Assembly: GCA_016758905.1 (NCBI GenBank)
Contig: JAEPQZ010000002.1
Span: 992,001-1,056,000, forward strand
DNA length: 64,000 nucleotides
Reading direction: 5' to 3'
Source of the DNA: Umbelopsis isabellina
Taxonomy: Eukaryota; Mucoromycota; Umbelopsidomycetes; Umbelopsidales; Umbelopsidaceae
The first letter of the stretch is position 1. Every line of letters starts with the position of its first letter. Of the stretch, positions 48,962 through 60,415 are shown piece after piece. Position numbers and translations under genes: made by a program. The notes below the pieces were generated by a model that saw only the letters and a list, made by a program, of their open reading frames with translations, searched no databases and was not told the DNA's origin.

Positions 48962-50329
48962 TTACAATTCATCATCATCTACATGGTCGAGAAACTCTTC
49001 TTCCTGCTCAAAAAACTCTTCTTCTTCTTCTTCTTCTTCCTCCTCATCATATGCATTGCTTCCATCGCCAATTTCAACAGAGATGATACCATTCATAATG
49101 ATATAGGCAAGGAACACAGTCACACCTCCAGCAATAGTCCATATTCTCTTTCTTTCAAAATCAAGCTGTGCATCGCTCTTCTTCTCTTCTTGCTTCTCTT
49201 CGCCGTTGCCCAGAATATTAGTCTTGATAGAAGAAAAGAATTCCAATGGGCTTTGTGTGAAGCTTTTCCATAAAGTGGGCACGTCAGACGCTGACTCTGA
49301 TTGTGGGAGTGCTTCGTCAAAGTAGGATTTCTTAAATCTGTCACAGAACAAAGCAAGTCTTGGGAACTCGGTAGTAAGAATAACACGAAGTCTATGATGA
49401 GGCAACATTGGGTACATATGAAGTGCCAAATAGCCAAACGCCATACAGTCGAGTGTTGACGGTTGTTCTCCAAAAAAGTAACCTTTCTGACCGAGCTTCG
49501 TGTCTAGTATCTTGTATGTTTCTCGGGCAAGGCTATACATCTATTATGTGCCAAACATGAATAAATTACTCTTCCAAAAACATGAAATCTGTGGTACTTA
49601 CATGATGCCATCCTGTTTCCATAAGCTTTTTCAAGTCTTCGGTTTCTGAAGTTAGTAACTGACTATCATCATCTTTGATTTCGACATCATATTTCTCCAG
49701 TCTAGCCTTTGCATTGTTTCGTAATCGGATAGGAACAAGATATCGAGTGGGAAATGGTAGCAATTTCGCATAGGTCGGTCGTATCGAATTTACAAAGTTG
49801 GTTTGATCAGCATACCAGGTGAAAAGCTATTATGAAACTCAGTCAGTGCTATGCTAATAGAAAACGTTTGCTGGCCAAGGTACAAGAACTCACCAAACAA
49901 TCATATAGCTTCTCCTCTATCAAAGAAACATATCTGAAATGAAACAGTCAGTAAAAGTCAATAGCCATAGCTAATATGACAGAATACTCACGCTAGAGAA
50001 TCAGCAATTTGTTCGGCGGTCAGTGAGGCGTTGGCATTCAAGCTATTCTTAGAGAGGTGCGCAATAATACGTTTTGCTCCAGCTACCCATACTGGACCGT
50101 CTTTGAGCAAGGGAAGTTGACCTTTACGATGGTTATTTAGTACATTTGTACTCGACAAGTATTGAATAAGTGATAAACACCTACCAGTAGGGCTTAACTG
50201 TGGATCATTAGCATATACAACTGTGAAATCGGCGCCAGTCACACGAAGGTATGCTTCGAGAGCCAAACACGACGGGTCAATTGAAGGTACATCAAAAGCA
50301 GGACCCCACACGTACAGCTGTAGCGGCAT
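48962..50329 (-). CDS. Metaxin/Tom37-like mitochondrial outer-membrane protein
   Basis: Five exons (50185-50329, 49992-50121, 49894-49933, 49602-49826, 48962-49540) encode 372 residues. The N-terminal Tom37/metaxin thioredoxin-like part reads MPLQLYVWGPAFDVPSID, then CLALEAYLRVTGADFTVVYA and GQLPLLKDGPVWVAG. The GST-C-like helical part has LFTWYADQTNFVNSIRP and GYFFGEQPSTLDCMAFGYLA, the characteristic metaxin motif. A membrane helix near the C-terminus (IWTIAGGVTVFLAYIIMNGI) is followed by an acidic tail with a run of about ten Glu. Metaxins and Sam35/37 form the receptor part of the SAM complex, which inserts beta-barrel proteins into the outer membrane. The gene starts 149 bp from the divergent mitochondrial GatC gene. 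Whether it is the Sam37 or the Sam35 partner cannot be fixed here; length and C-terminal anchor favour Sam37/metaxin-1. Confidence 0.85.
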
Positions 50330-50478
50330 TTTATGTAGTCTTGTAATGTTTGACACCTGGGATCAGCAGATGTTTGCTCACGACAAATTACTGGATGTGA
50401 CTGTTACAATCCGCTTCCCAACCAAACTTCCGCATAACTTGACTCAGAACGAGTAATCAAGGTCGGTAACGTTTTATA

Positions 50479-51075
50479 ATGAGTGCCTTGCGACGTAAGT
50501 GATCTGCCCGTCTATATCTGAATATCTTGCAGACAGATTTTAAACATCATTGCTTAGGATTCGCCCTTTTACAATGCCGGACATATTCGTCGTCACGGCT
50601 GGTGGAAACAACGACATATGGCTTGGTAGGTTTGAAACTAGACAGTTGCATGATATTCAGTGCTGCAACTTAACTGCATTTAAAATAGCCTAAAGAACCC
50701 ACATGGTCTGTGAAGACTCTTACACAAGTGCCGAAGGATCAGGAAGCGACTGAAGAAATAACGATAGAGCAAATGTCGCACTTGCATAAACTAGCACAGC
50801 TCAAAATGCCAGAACAGCCCAAGCAAATACAACAGCTCAAAGAGGATATTAACCACATCGCACATTTCATAAAACATGTTAAAAATGCTTCTATACCATC
50901 GGATACAGAGCCGTTGGCTGGTTTGTGGCAAGATCACGTTAGCCAAACATTACGACCCGACGAGCCTATTTTTACCGAAGAGCATGCGCGGGGCCGGGAG
51001 CTACTCACACATGCCAAAACAACTAGTGGTAATTTTTATGTTGCAAAATCAACATTACCTAGTCATGAAGAATAA
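50479..51075 (+). CDS. Mitochondrial glutamyl-tRNA(Gln) amidotransferase subunit C
   Basis: Three exons (50479-50494, 50558-50625, 50689-51075) encode 156 residues. The N-terminus MSALRRFALLQCRTYSSSRL is a typical mitochondrial presequence, interrupted by an intron after only 16 coding nucleotides. The GatC domain follows: ITIEQMSHLHKLAQLKM, then LKEDINHIAHFIKHVKNASI, and the extended C-terminal strand SDTEPLAGLWQDH with TLRPDEP. GatC wraps around GatA and GatB in the amidotransferase that turns Glu-tRNA(Gln) into Gln-tRNA(Gln) in mitochondria. A further C-terminal segment of about 40 residues (HARGRELLTHAKTTSGNFYV) is common in eukaryotic GatC. It shares a 149-bp promoter region with the metaxin gene, another mitochondrial protein. 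The assignment rests on domain pattern and targeting signal. Confidence 0.85.
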
Positions 51076-51237
51076 ATCACGATCAAACAACGAGTAAATG
51101 GTACGGGTTCGCCTTTATTCTCTAGTTATTTGAAATGAATTGACTCAGAAGCAGAATGGAGGGATGGAAGAATATCAAATTGACGTTTCTAGTAATATTC
51201 AGAGCTTTTACACGTTGTATCTGCATGCACAACCTTA

Positions 51238-52595
51238 CTAAGCAGGGGTGGGGGCGGCATCGGGTATCGTACCGTCTTGTCGCTTCTGGTCCAAGTCTTC
51301 TTTGGTCTTATCCTCAAGAGCTCTGATATCATCAATGCTCATGCCATACCAGTAATCAGTCCAGCAGAACAATTGTCTAATTTTCCCAAATGTCAATACA
51401 TGAATTATTTCAGAAAAGTGGTATGTCATAAGGAAAAGTCTTACCTATGGAACTTGGTGAACAAGTTGTGAACAGTCTTTGCAATGAAAGACTCAACACG
51501 AGATTGCAAACCGAACCACTTGAACTCAATGTATACAAGCTTATAACAGGTCATAACAGGTTCGCATTTCTTAATCCATTGAGGATCGGTCAATGGACCA
51601 CGACCGGTCTTTTCTGAATGAAACAGCTTGGGATCCTCTTCGCGTTTGTAATCCTTGGAATCAATCTTGTCGTTGGCAACATCAATAAGGATGACTTCAC
51701 GTTTCTTCAAATCTAGTAATAAATTGATGTATCACAAAACAAGGTTAGCTATTACCACAGAACCGGATTACACTGTTAGGGCATCATGGCTCATTGCCAC
51801 ATAAGGAAACCTGGCTTACCAGCTTCGGAAATCTTTAATGCGTTGTCAATCTCGCCGCGTGATCCGTCAACATGAAGGGTTTCATAGACAATGGAGAAAG
51901 CGTCCTTCATCCAACCGTTCTTCAAGACAGTTTTGCACCGTGGATAAGCATTCCAGGCTCTATTATTGAAAAGGAGTTTCAACATCAAGATTAGTCTAAG
52001 GTTTTCCAGTGCTTGGCAGCGCTTCCGATGAAGCCGAAAAAAAAAAACAATGCAGTCTATTTGTTTATCAAAGAGATGCAAGTATAGCCACTGTTATACC
52101 GCCAGATGATACCATGATCTCTGTACGATAAATAGTGGCGCAAAACAAAGGCGAAAGAACATGAGAACTATGTAAACCTATACTTACTCTTCGTACATAT
52201 CCAATGACCCAGCAGGAGCAATAGCACGGACAAAGGAAGGTACACGAGATGCCAAGCGGAAGATCTTATATGTATACTGGCCCTTCTCTCCATCTTCCTT
52301 TTCATAAGGCTCATTCTTGAGTACCTCTACACCTTCACCGCCACCAGTGTTCTCCTTAGATGCTTGAGCAGTAGCATAAAGTTGGGCTATGACAGTAATG
52401 AAAACGCGAGTTTGCAGTTAGCATCGAGCTTGACTTTGAAGATCGGGACAGCCATAATTGGCCAATCTAGCTTAGCTCTGATCGGCGCTGCGAATGAAAA
52501 AATCTAGCTTTGAAGTCAAGAAAACGACAATACATACCGACTTGGTACTCTTGCTCTGTACAGTTGTTGACAACACGGAATTCCTGAATAATCAT
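51238..52595 (-). CDS. Class I phosphatidylinositol transfer protein
   Basis: Five exons (52538-52595, 52188-52386, 51820-51959, 51445-51712, 51238-51376) encode 267 residues; mammalian PITP-alpha has 271. The sequence tracks PITP closely: [118 protein letters not shown] and [20 protein letters not shown]. These include the lipid-exchange loop and the inositol-binding residues (Thr in SEKTGRG, Lys/Glu pairs). The protein moves phosphatidylinositol and phosphatidylcholine between membranes in the cytosol. This StART-like PITP class is typical of animals and early-diverging fungi; yeasts use the unrelated Sec14 type, so its presence supports an early-diverging fungus. The third intron (51960-52187, 228 nt) is long for this window. 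Confidence 0.93.
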
Positions 52596-52960
52596 GTTAA
52601 ATGGGAAGAGATTGGATGGAAAAGGCAATCAATATGATACATATTTTTTCTCCTTGGAGCATTTCTTATATGCTGGTACGACGTCACATTTGAGGCGAGT
52701 GGGGCGGGTCATGAACCTTTCAACCCCAGCCAAATTTTTCTATCAACAGTGGCACTCAGCACGTTCGATCAAAGGAAGCTACTTTTATTGTAGACCTGTT
52801 GCAAAGGTCACACTGCACAAATTTTTATGTATAATGTAGGCTTAACCCAAAGGAAAAATGTATAAACTACATTTTAATAACACAACATATTAGATGATTT
52901 TCTGAAATCATCCCCAACAAACTTTTTTTTCTTTGGTCGGTCGATGACAGCTGGCAAATT
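52596..52960. other. Intergenic region between PITP and glutamyl-tRNA synthetase
   Basis: 365 bp holding the PITP promoter and the glutamyl-tRNA synthetase 3' UTR. A plus-strand frame here has no family resemblance. Confidence 0.5.
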
Positions 52961-55643
52961 TTAGTTGGTGCCAAGCACTTGCTTTGTTAAATCAGAAGCC
53001 ACCTTCAAAGCCTTTTTAGGGAAGCTGGTAGGAGCTGAGGCTTTCTTGGCAGCCGGTGCAGCAGCACCTTTGTTATCCTCAGCCTTGGAAGCCATGGAAC
53101 TAGCCTTACCATCTGGGATATGGATAAGCTGAGCAGGAGCGCTACCAGTTGCAACAGCATCGACGATATAGAACCCCTTTCTCTCAAGTTGGATGATATC
53201 GCCATGCTTCAAGTTCTTGACATTGGCGTCAGCATATGATGGAGTCTTGAATTCAGAAACGGGAGTGACAAAATCAATAACTTCGTCATCCTCCTCCAAC
53301 TTCTTCTTGGTGAGCAAATAATCGTGGTCAAGGAGAATGATATCGGCAACCTCATCTCCGTATGAGAGCCATGTAACTTTCTTCTTAGTCTTCTTGAAAT
53401 CTCCCTCAAGATGAAGCTCAAGTTCGGCACTGCTGACATTGCCGTTCTCGTCCTTTTTGATGTCACGAACAAAAGCGTTACCCCAATCCATCAATGTGAT
53501 CTCCTCATTCACCTCGAATGTGCTGACATCATCTTGCTCCATCAAAATAATATCAGAGAAAGTTGTTTGTTTGTTTCCGAGTTCAGGATTCTTTTTGTGC
53601 TTGGGCTTGTCTTCGATCACAGGCTTGCTAGGAGCTCCGATCACTTTGCATTTGACCACATTTTCCTTCACGATAGCGGTATGGCGAGGAGCAACAGGAT
53701 CGATAATCTTTTTGTTCAAAGCCCAAAGCTTATCCCACTCAAGAGTAAGGATATTTTGAGAAGCACCTTGCATAATGATATATTGCTTGAGTGCCTCAAT
53801 GGTCATACCACGACGGCGAATACCTAGAATATTCCAGACGAGTTAGAAAATCGCGCCGGCATAGAGTATTGGCATCAAATAAGGTTAAGCTCTAAAAAAT
53901 ACTAACCACGAACGGTAGGGAAACGGGGATCATCCCAGCCAGTAACAAATCCTTGGTCAACAAACCATTGCAACTTGCGCTTGGACAACAATGTGTAGAC
54001 AAAGTTAATTCTGCTAAAGTCCCAAATGGTTGGTTTACGCAAGTTCAGTGCATCCAACATCCAGTAGTATTGAGGATTACGGTCACGGTACTCGTTGGTT
54101 CTAAGTGCGTGAGTGACACCTTCGATGCTGTCCACAATAGGGCAAGCGAAGTCATAAGTGGGATACACCTTATACTTGTCACCAGTGAAATGATGCGGTG
54201 TAACGTTTACACGATAGATGACAGGATCACGCATAGCCTTATTGAGATCATCGACACTGATCTTAGCACGCAAGCAGCACTTCATACCAAACTCGGTAGC
54301 ATTCTTCATTTCCTCGAAACGCTTCAAATTCTCCTCGACAGTCAAGTCACGGCTCTTGGAAGGAACACCGTTCATGCGCTGATCACGCATAGTGGCTTGA
54401 TCTGTGTCGTCGACATAAGCCTTTCCGCTCTTAATGATCTGAATGGCATACTCGTAAAGTTGGTCAAAATAATCGGAGGTGTGAGTAACAATCTTGGAAG
54501 GAAATCCAATAAGTGCCAAATCTTCTTTGATGGACTCCTCAAACTCAACCTTCTCCTTTGATGGGTTGGTGTCATCAAAACGAAGGATGAGTTTACCCTT
54601 ATATTGCTCGGCAAAATACTGGTTCAACAAAGCAGCCTTAGCGTGTCCGATGTGCAAGTAACCACTTGGCTCCGGAGGGAAGCGGGTAACAACCTTGCCC
54701 ATATCCGCATTTTCCAAACCAATCTCCAACTTGCCTTGATCCGATGATTTAGCCTATCAGACATGATAAATAAGTACCATGAGCCTTTATACACAACCTT
54801 ATCAATACCATTCTTACCTTGGTCTCTTGAGACTTTTGCAGTAAGTTGGACGCATCATGAGTGATGGGCAAGCTTGAAATATGCTCGTACCAACGGGGCA
54901 AATAGTCACCAAGAGATTCCTTCTTTGACTTGTAAATTTTGCTGAAGATGGGGGATCCTGCGGAATGCATAAATTTTTAGTGATGAGACTTTGACAGCCA
55001 TTACTTCAATAAATGACTTATCCCAAATTAACTTACCCTTCAAGCTACCCCAAATAATGAAATCGGCAGCTGTAGGCTGGTAGCCAGAGATATATGATCT
55101 CAATGTAAGGTGCTTGTTGAGTTTCTTGTAAGCTCCATCCAAAGCCTTAAAGTCGTTGGACTTGAGTTGCTCATCGGCAAAGACCAACCATTCATTGACC
55201 TATTGCAGCCATTAGTGTCTATTCTCGTGTCGCCAAAGTATCTCGTCTGCTGTTTACTTACCTCGTTAGAGTTAGCAGCGCCCAAAAGCGAGGAATCAAT
55301 TTTGGCTAATGCAAGAGAGATATCTTTGGCAGTAGCGTATTGTTCACTATTCATAATAATGTAAATAAAGATGGCAAATACACTAAAACTTTGGTTTCCA
55401 TGGTTACCTTCTAGATTTCAAAAGGCTAGTGGCATTGCTGGCACCCTGAGCCTCGAGATTCTTGGCTGGGACAAAATCAATGTTGACAGCTTGAGGCTGG
55501 ATCGCGTTTGCCTTCAAAGCGCTGGCGACAACACCTATATTACACTGTCAATAATGGTTTACGGAAAAGGGTGTTTGTATTTATCTTAACTAACCCAAGG
55601 CAACGGGTGAAGCCTGCGTAGCTACAGTTAATGTATATGACAT
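52961..55643 (-). CDS. GUS1: Cytosolic glutamyl-tRNA synthetase
   Basis: Seven exons (55595-55643, 55408-55534, 55262-55346, 55037-55199, 54818-54957, 53907-54753, 52961-53823) encode 757 residues. The first ~185 residues form the GST-like domain ([20 protein letters not shown]), which in yeast docks to Arc1. The class I catalytic domain starts [20 protein letters not shown] with the HIGH box near residue 222. It continues with [12 protein letters not shown], the Glu-specific [15 protein letters not shown] and [20 protein letters not shown], and the KMSKS-type loop [15 protein letters not shown]. The anticodon-binding beta-barrel ends in a Lys/Ala-rich tail ([20 protein letters not shown]). 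The enzyme charges cytosolic tRNA(Glu). The archaeal/eukaryotic type of GluRS is clear from the catalytic block. Codon use is strongly biased, as expected for a highly expressed gene. Confidence 0.95.
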
Positions 55644-55711
55644 AACTGATCAGTAAGTCGGGAAACTCGACAGTTTTAATATCCCAGCGTGCTCAAAAAA
55701 AACATGAGTCA

Positions 55712-55936
55712 ATGAAAGTCACAGTTCATCCCAAAATTCTTTGTCACTGTGGGGCAAAGCTGTTTGGATCCAAAGTGACTAACCAAACAGCGACAACAAC
55801 CCAAAGTATGAGATCTAAGTTGGCAACACAAACAAAGGATATAAACAACACGCAAACAAAACTAATCATTGAATCGTCCCATCCTAATGGTACCCTGGTC
55901 ACCGTTACCGCTGAACTAGTCAAACATCCGCATTAG
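55712..55936 (+). CDS. Small ORF of unknown status
   Basis: An uninterrupted 74-codon frame, starting ATG with MKVTVHPKILCHCGAKLFG and ending in ELVKHPH. It is Thr/Lys/Gln rich with two close cysteines (CHC). No family is recognised. It lies between the divergent GUS1 and BTA1 promoters, so it could be a real small gene, a 5' exon, or chance. Confidence 0.25.
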   Translation: MKVTVHPKILCHCGAKLFGSKVTNQTATTTQSMRSKLATQTKDINNTQTKLIIESSHPNGTLVTVTAELVKHPH

Positions 55937-56544
55937 TATTCGCTGTGCACTGTGAGAAAAGCGATGATAATGTTTGGTAGGACTGACCCTGAAACAAATC
56001 CAAATCAACGTAAGGCCAATAAGTTGGCATGGAACTGTGATCTTATAAAGTCGAAGAAATGATAACCCCAACTGGTTTTTCTTGGCCAAGTGAGGGACTG
56101 CCAATAAGCCGCACATGAAGAGAATGAAAAGGGGAAGCTCTTATATATAGCCAATCGTTACCGTACCTGGATGCACGATATGGTATTGAAAGACTGAAAA
56201 TTGGGTTGCCATTGGGGTTTATCCAAGTCATGTGAATACCAACCGTCAGCGAGCAGATGGCTCGATTGTGCAATTATCATTGGCTATGGTCGGCGATTTA
56301 ATCCCGAAAGAAGGTTGTGGCACTTTACAGTGGTGCGTATCTTTAAGCGACCGGGAGCTAAATTGGAACGAAATATGTAGCGTGCAGCAAAGGGACACCG
56401 ATCATTCGTGGGGGCCGTCTTGGGCTACTTTTACCGATCTAAAACAGAAAAATATATAAGGTTGTCCTCCTATACAAAACGTTTACAGGAGTTTTACTTT
56501 TATCTTTTTCTTACGGCTTGATCTGGTGGATTTGAAACGGGAAA
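55937..56544. other. Region upstream of BTA1
   Basis: About 600 bp with no supported gene. A plus-strand frame at 56232-56459 looks like chance. A TATA-like sequence (TATATAAG at 56453-56460) lies about 85-90 bp before the BTA1 start codon. Confidence 0.4.
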
Positions 56545-59254
56545 ATGACAAGACATTTGGGATTATTGATGAATCGATTTCTTTTGGTGCCATTCTCTTT
56601 GGGACTGACACAGTTAGCCATGAACAAAAGCAATCTAATTAACGGATTCTGCGCTGAACATCGCTGGGCAAGTGCTGTGATCCTTGGATTCATTGGATCA
56701 TGCATCTCTGCCGTAGTCGGGTGGAAATCTGTACAAGCACCACTTCAATTTATTTACTCTTGCTTTCTCAAACCTCTTGGCTATCATGGTCATAACCAAC
56801 AAGATCGTTTGGAAAGTTTCTATCAAGATCAAGCTGATGGTAGGTCTCCAAAGAACTATATACCATTGTGTTTCTGATTTCTAATGTCGCTTGCCTAATA
56901 GTCTATGATGCTACCCGCGGTGGATTGCTTCGAGGTCGTAAAACTATGTTGAAGCTTTGTGCAGCTCAACTTAAGCAGCAAGCTTCTGCAATCAAATCTG
57001 ATGAGGATCTTGTTTGGATTGATATCGGTGGCGGTACAGGTACGTCGTTAATGCCGCTATTGGTTTTACCACCGTGACGTGATTGTGTGGCGTACATGTA
57101 ACTAACGAGTACCTAGGCTGGAACATTGAGCGTATGAACACTTATTATCCCATCGAAAAGTTTCATAAAGTATACCTGATTGATCTCACGCCTTCGTTGT
57201 GTCGAATTGCAAGAGAACGTTTTCAGCGTCGTGGATGGAACAACGTTGTTGTACTTTGCGAGGATGCCGCGTCTTTCACTTTACCAGGCATCGACGACAT
57301 GAGCGGAAAGGTTGGAATGATTACCATGTCTTACTCTCGTAAGTTTATCAAATTCAAATTTGTTGAGCAGGTGCCTTAATTGAAGAGACTCATCTTTAAA
57401 TTTTACGTTCGTAGTATCTATGATCGATAACTTCTTCCCAGTTATTGACCGCATTCAAAAACTTCTTGCACCAAAAGGAATCTTTGGTATTGCTGACTTT
57501 TATGTCTCCGGAAAATCACCTTCTCCTGCTGAAAAACTTTCTGGCAGCCAAAATCGCCAATGTTCATGGCTCACCCGCTTCTTCTGGCAAATTTGGTTTG
57601 ACTTTGATCATATCAACCTCGGACCTGGCCGTCGGGACTATGTCGAGTACAAGTTTGGTACCTTGAAATGTCTCAATGCTCGCAATCATTTCATTGTCCC
57701 ATACTTGGTCCAAATTCCTTATTATATCTGGCTTGGTTGCTCTCTTGAGCGCCCAGACGAAGACCGATCGTGGGATATAGATATCCCTGGATCCTCTGGC
57801 TCATCTGTAGTTGAATCACCGCCTGGTTCCGTATCAGGTCGTCAGACAAGAATGGAATTTTCCAAGCCTGCTCTTCAAACTAGATCATCTTCCTTTGATT
57901 ACCAGGCTAGGCCATGGCGTCTTCCATACGATCCATCGTTGCCCTGCCACACTCAGTTCCGTTCTTATATTTATGCCTTCACCTGGGAAGACCCTCGTGT
58001 AGATCTTGAGTACCTTGACTTGACCGAATCGGATACAATGTTTGTAATTACTTCCGCAGGCGATAATGCTATTGAATATGCTATCAAGGCCCGGCCTCAA
58101 CGCATTCACTGTGTGGATATGAATCCTTGCCAGGTAAAGATTTCTCACACATTTCACATTTGGATTATGCGTAGCTTCATTAACCGAACCTGCAACCATC
58201 AGAACCATTTGCTTGAGTTGAAGCTTGCTAGTATTAAATCATTGGAATTCGAAGACTTTTGGAAGATGTTTGGTGAAGGTCGAAATCCTCAGTTTGAAAC
58301 ACTTCTTCATGATTTTATTTCGCCAAACCTTAGTTCCCATGCGTTGCAATACTGGTCCCACAATTCTGATCGGTTCTCACATAAATTCTACAAGACAGGT
58401 TACTCAGGATTGGCGTTGACCTTGGTAGAATGGTGGATCAAGATGCAAGGTCTGCAAAAGGACGTCCATGATATGTGCCACGCCGAAACCATAGAAGAAC
58501 AGAAGCGTATTTGGAACGAGAAAATTCGGCCGGCCATCTTTTCTCCCATGATTCGCAAGGTGTTGAACAACCCTATGTTCATGTGGAACGCTCTTGGAGG
58601 TAAATCTATTTTATTATATACATAAAACTTGTTACTTGCATCTAACAAAAAGTGCAGTTCCAATGAATCAAATGAATATGTTCTTGAAGGACGGAACCAC
58701 GCAGCAATATATTGAAGATACCCTTGAGCCTATTCCTTCGCGCTCTTTATTCCGAAATGATCAATATTTCTTTTATCTTTGCATGATGCAAAAATATACA
58801 CGCGAATCGTGCCCCTCGTATCTCACCGAAGAGGGTTTCAAAACTCTCAAGGTAATTAATATAACAGAGCTTAACAATATAGTGTTTTTTGTAACTAACA
58901 TTATCCATTGTTTAGGAAACAAACGCCACAGATGCCTTCAGATTGCATACAGATTCTATTGTCAATGTTTTACAATCTATGCCTGACAAATACCTTACCA
59001 GAATGATAGTAATGGACCATATGGACTGGTTCTCTCCAGAGACTAACGAGCTTGAGCAGGAAATCATCGAGATGGCAAGGGTAACTCAACCAAATGGTAG
59101 AGTGTACTGGCGTAGTGCCGGAAAGTATCCTTGGTACAATGATCTTTTTGTCAAGCATGGTTTTGAGGTGACTCCCCTTGGAATCAGAGAGTCAGGTCAC
59201 TCTATAGATAGAGTAAACATGTATAGTAGCTTCTATATGGCAGTCCGATCATAG
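56545..59254 (+). CDS. BTA1: Betaine-lipid (DGTS) synthase, fused BtaB-BtaA type
   Basis: Seven exons (56545-56839, 56902-57039, 57117-57338, 57415-58133, 58203-58599, 58658-58851, 58916-59254) encode 767 residues. A membrane segment lies near residues 35-60. The N-terminal half is a SAM-dependent methyltransferase (BtaB-like) with DLVWIDIGGGTG (~residues 135-146) and HKVYLIDLTPSLCRIARERF. A linker leads to the C-terminal DUF3419 (BtaA-like) half: YIYAFTWEDPRVDLEYLDLT, FVITSAGDNAIEYAIKARPQ, HCVDMNPCQNHLLELKLASI, and VMDHMDWFSPETNELEQEI. BtaA moves the aminocarboxypropyl group of SAM to diacylglycerol, and BtaB methylates it three times to give DGTS, a phosphorus-free membrane lipid, at the ER. 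Fungal BTA1 is usually raised under phosphate limitation. The fourth intron (58134-58202, 69 nt) is in frame and free of stops; its removal is required to keep the DMNPCQNHLLELKLA block. Confidence 0.94.
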
Positions 59255-59708
59255 TTAATCTACTTTGTAAAATGAAACCGAAAATATAAATTCAAAACTA
59301 TATATCATGAATAAAGTCAATCATAAAGTGTATATTTTTTAAAGCTGCTAATATTTCAAAATTCATGAAGCCCCTCAGGTTTTAAGTCACGTCACATCTT
59401 GTACAGCCTCAAATCAATAATAACTGGTATGAGTCAAATCGGACCCGTTCTATTACTATCTAAGTTAAGGTAGCTCCCCTTGATACATAGCTAGATGACT
59501 CAAATCAATACTAGTTAGTAAAACATCATATATCGGCTTCGATCGTACGTATGCATTACTTTCACCTCACTGGCTTATGACGGCTAATTTTTCCCGAGTT
59601 TCACACATGGCGGTTAAAACAACCCGAAAAGCACTGACTATATAAATACCCCCTTCATTATAAGATTCACCAGTTTTATCTCTATTCCGCTTTTTTCTTT
59701 CTTTAATA
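59255..59708. other. Intergenic region with short direct repeats
   Basis: About 450 bp. CTCAAATCAATA occurs near 59408 and again near 59499, and GAGTCAAAT-like variants lie between. The right end is the promoter of the next gene. No RNA gene was seen. Confidence 0.4.
59639..59648 (+). promoter_or_regulatory. Probable TATA box of the DUF1772 gene
   Basis: CTATATAAATACC lies about 65 bp before the start codon at 59709, followed by a T/C-rich tract (TTTTTTCTTTCTTTAATA) just before the ATG. This is a typical fungal core promoter layout. Confidence 0.4.
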
Positions 59709-60122
59709 ATGGCAGACCGTGCTCTCATCGCATCAACAGGACTTATGGCTGGCTTTACTTTGGCCGTTACCTTCGTCGCTTCCCCACTTGTCGACATATC
59801 AACCAAAAAAAGAGATACTTGGTCAAGACTATATGAAAATGGTGCCAAAATGGCTGTCCCACTTGCGCTCACCACTGCTATCTCCGGAGGTATGCTTTAC
59901 TACAAAACCCCCAACCCAAGAATTTTAGCTGCTACTATTATCGGCGCGTTTCCCATACCATTCACTGTATTGGCTATGAGCCCAACTAATAAGGCCATTG
60001 AAAACAGCTCAAACAACGACCCGAAGGTAGATGGTTTGGTGAATAAATGGAACCAATTGCACAATGTGCGAACACTCGTTAGCGTCGTTTCCTTTGGATT
60101 GGCTGTATACGCTTTAGTTTAA
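59709..60122 (+). CDS. DUF1772 (anthrone-oxygenase-like) small membrane protein
   Basis: A single exon of 137 codons. It has four hydrophobic segments: MAGFTLAVTFVASPLVDIS, KMAVPLALTTAISGGMLYY, ILAATIIGAFPIPFTVLA and LVSVVSFGLAVYALV. The block KWNQLHNVRTLVSV before the last helix matches the W..LH..R pattern of DUF1772 proteins. A polar loop (SPTNKAIENSSNNDPKVDG) follows helix three. Some DUF1772 members oxidise anthrones or act in secondary metabolism, but most fungal ones have no known role, and no biosynthetic genes lie nearby. A clear TATA box and pyrimidine-rich leader sit just upstream. The call to family level is fairly safe; function is open. Confidence 0.72.
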   Translation: MADRALIASTGLMAGFTLAVTFVASPLVDISTKKRDTWSRLYENGAKMAVPLALTTAISGGMLYYKTPNPRILAATIIGAFPIPFTVLAMSPTNKAIENSSNNDPKVDGLVNKWNQLHNVRTLVSVVSFGLAVYALV

Positions 60123-60415
60123 ATATTTTTGCTTTCAAATCAAAGTTTTTGTAGTTTGTCATGTAGGACAATTGTATGAATTAGGACCCTTATGGAACGC
60201 ATTTTCGTTTCTTTAAAATAAAGATAATGAGCTCTCGTAGATACGATGGTGCGGCCCGTGCTGAGTGATGGATATTATACATGCCCAACAGCGGCACGTT
60301 CCGTTGCAAGCCATTCTCATTGCGGCAATTTTTGACAGTCACTACCCACAGAAAAAAAAAGAGCCTATGTCTGCTTTGGGAAGGACGGGAAGATAGATCT
60401 AGGAAAGGTTCAGAA

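Noticed and set aside
48817-49086. Plus-strand ORF across the metaxin 3' end
   Set aside because: It is an antisense shadow of the metaxin acidic tail.
56232-56459. 75-codon plus-strand ORF before BTA1
   Set aside because: Composition looks random and no splice to BTA1 is needed; BTA1 has its own ATG and leader.
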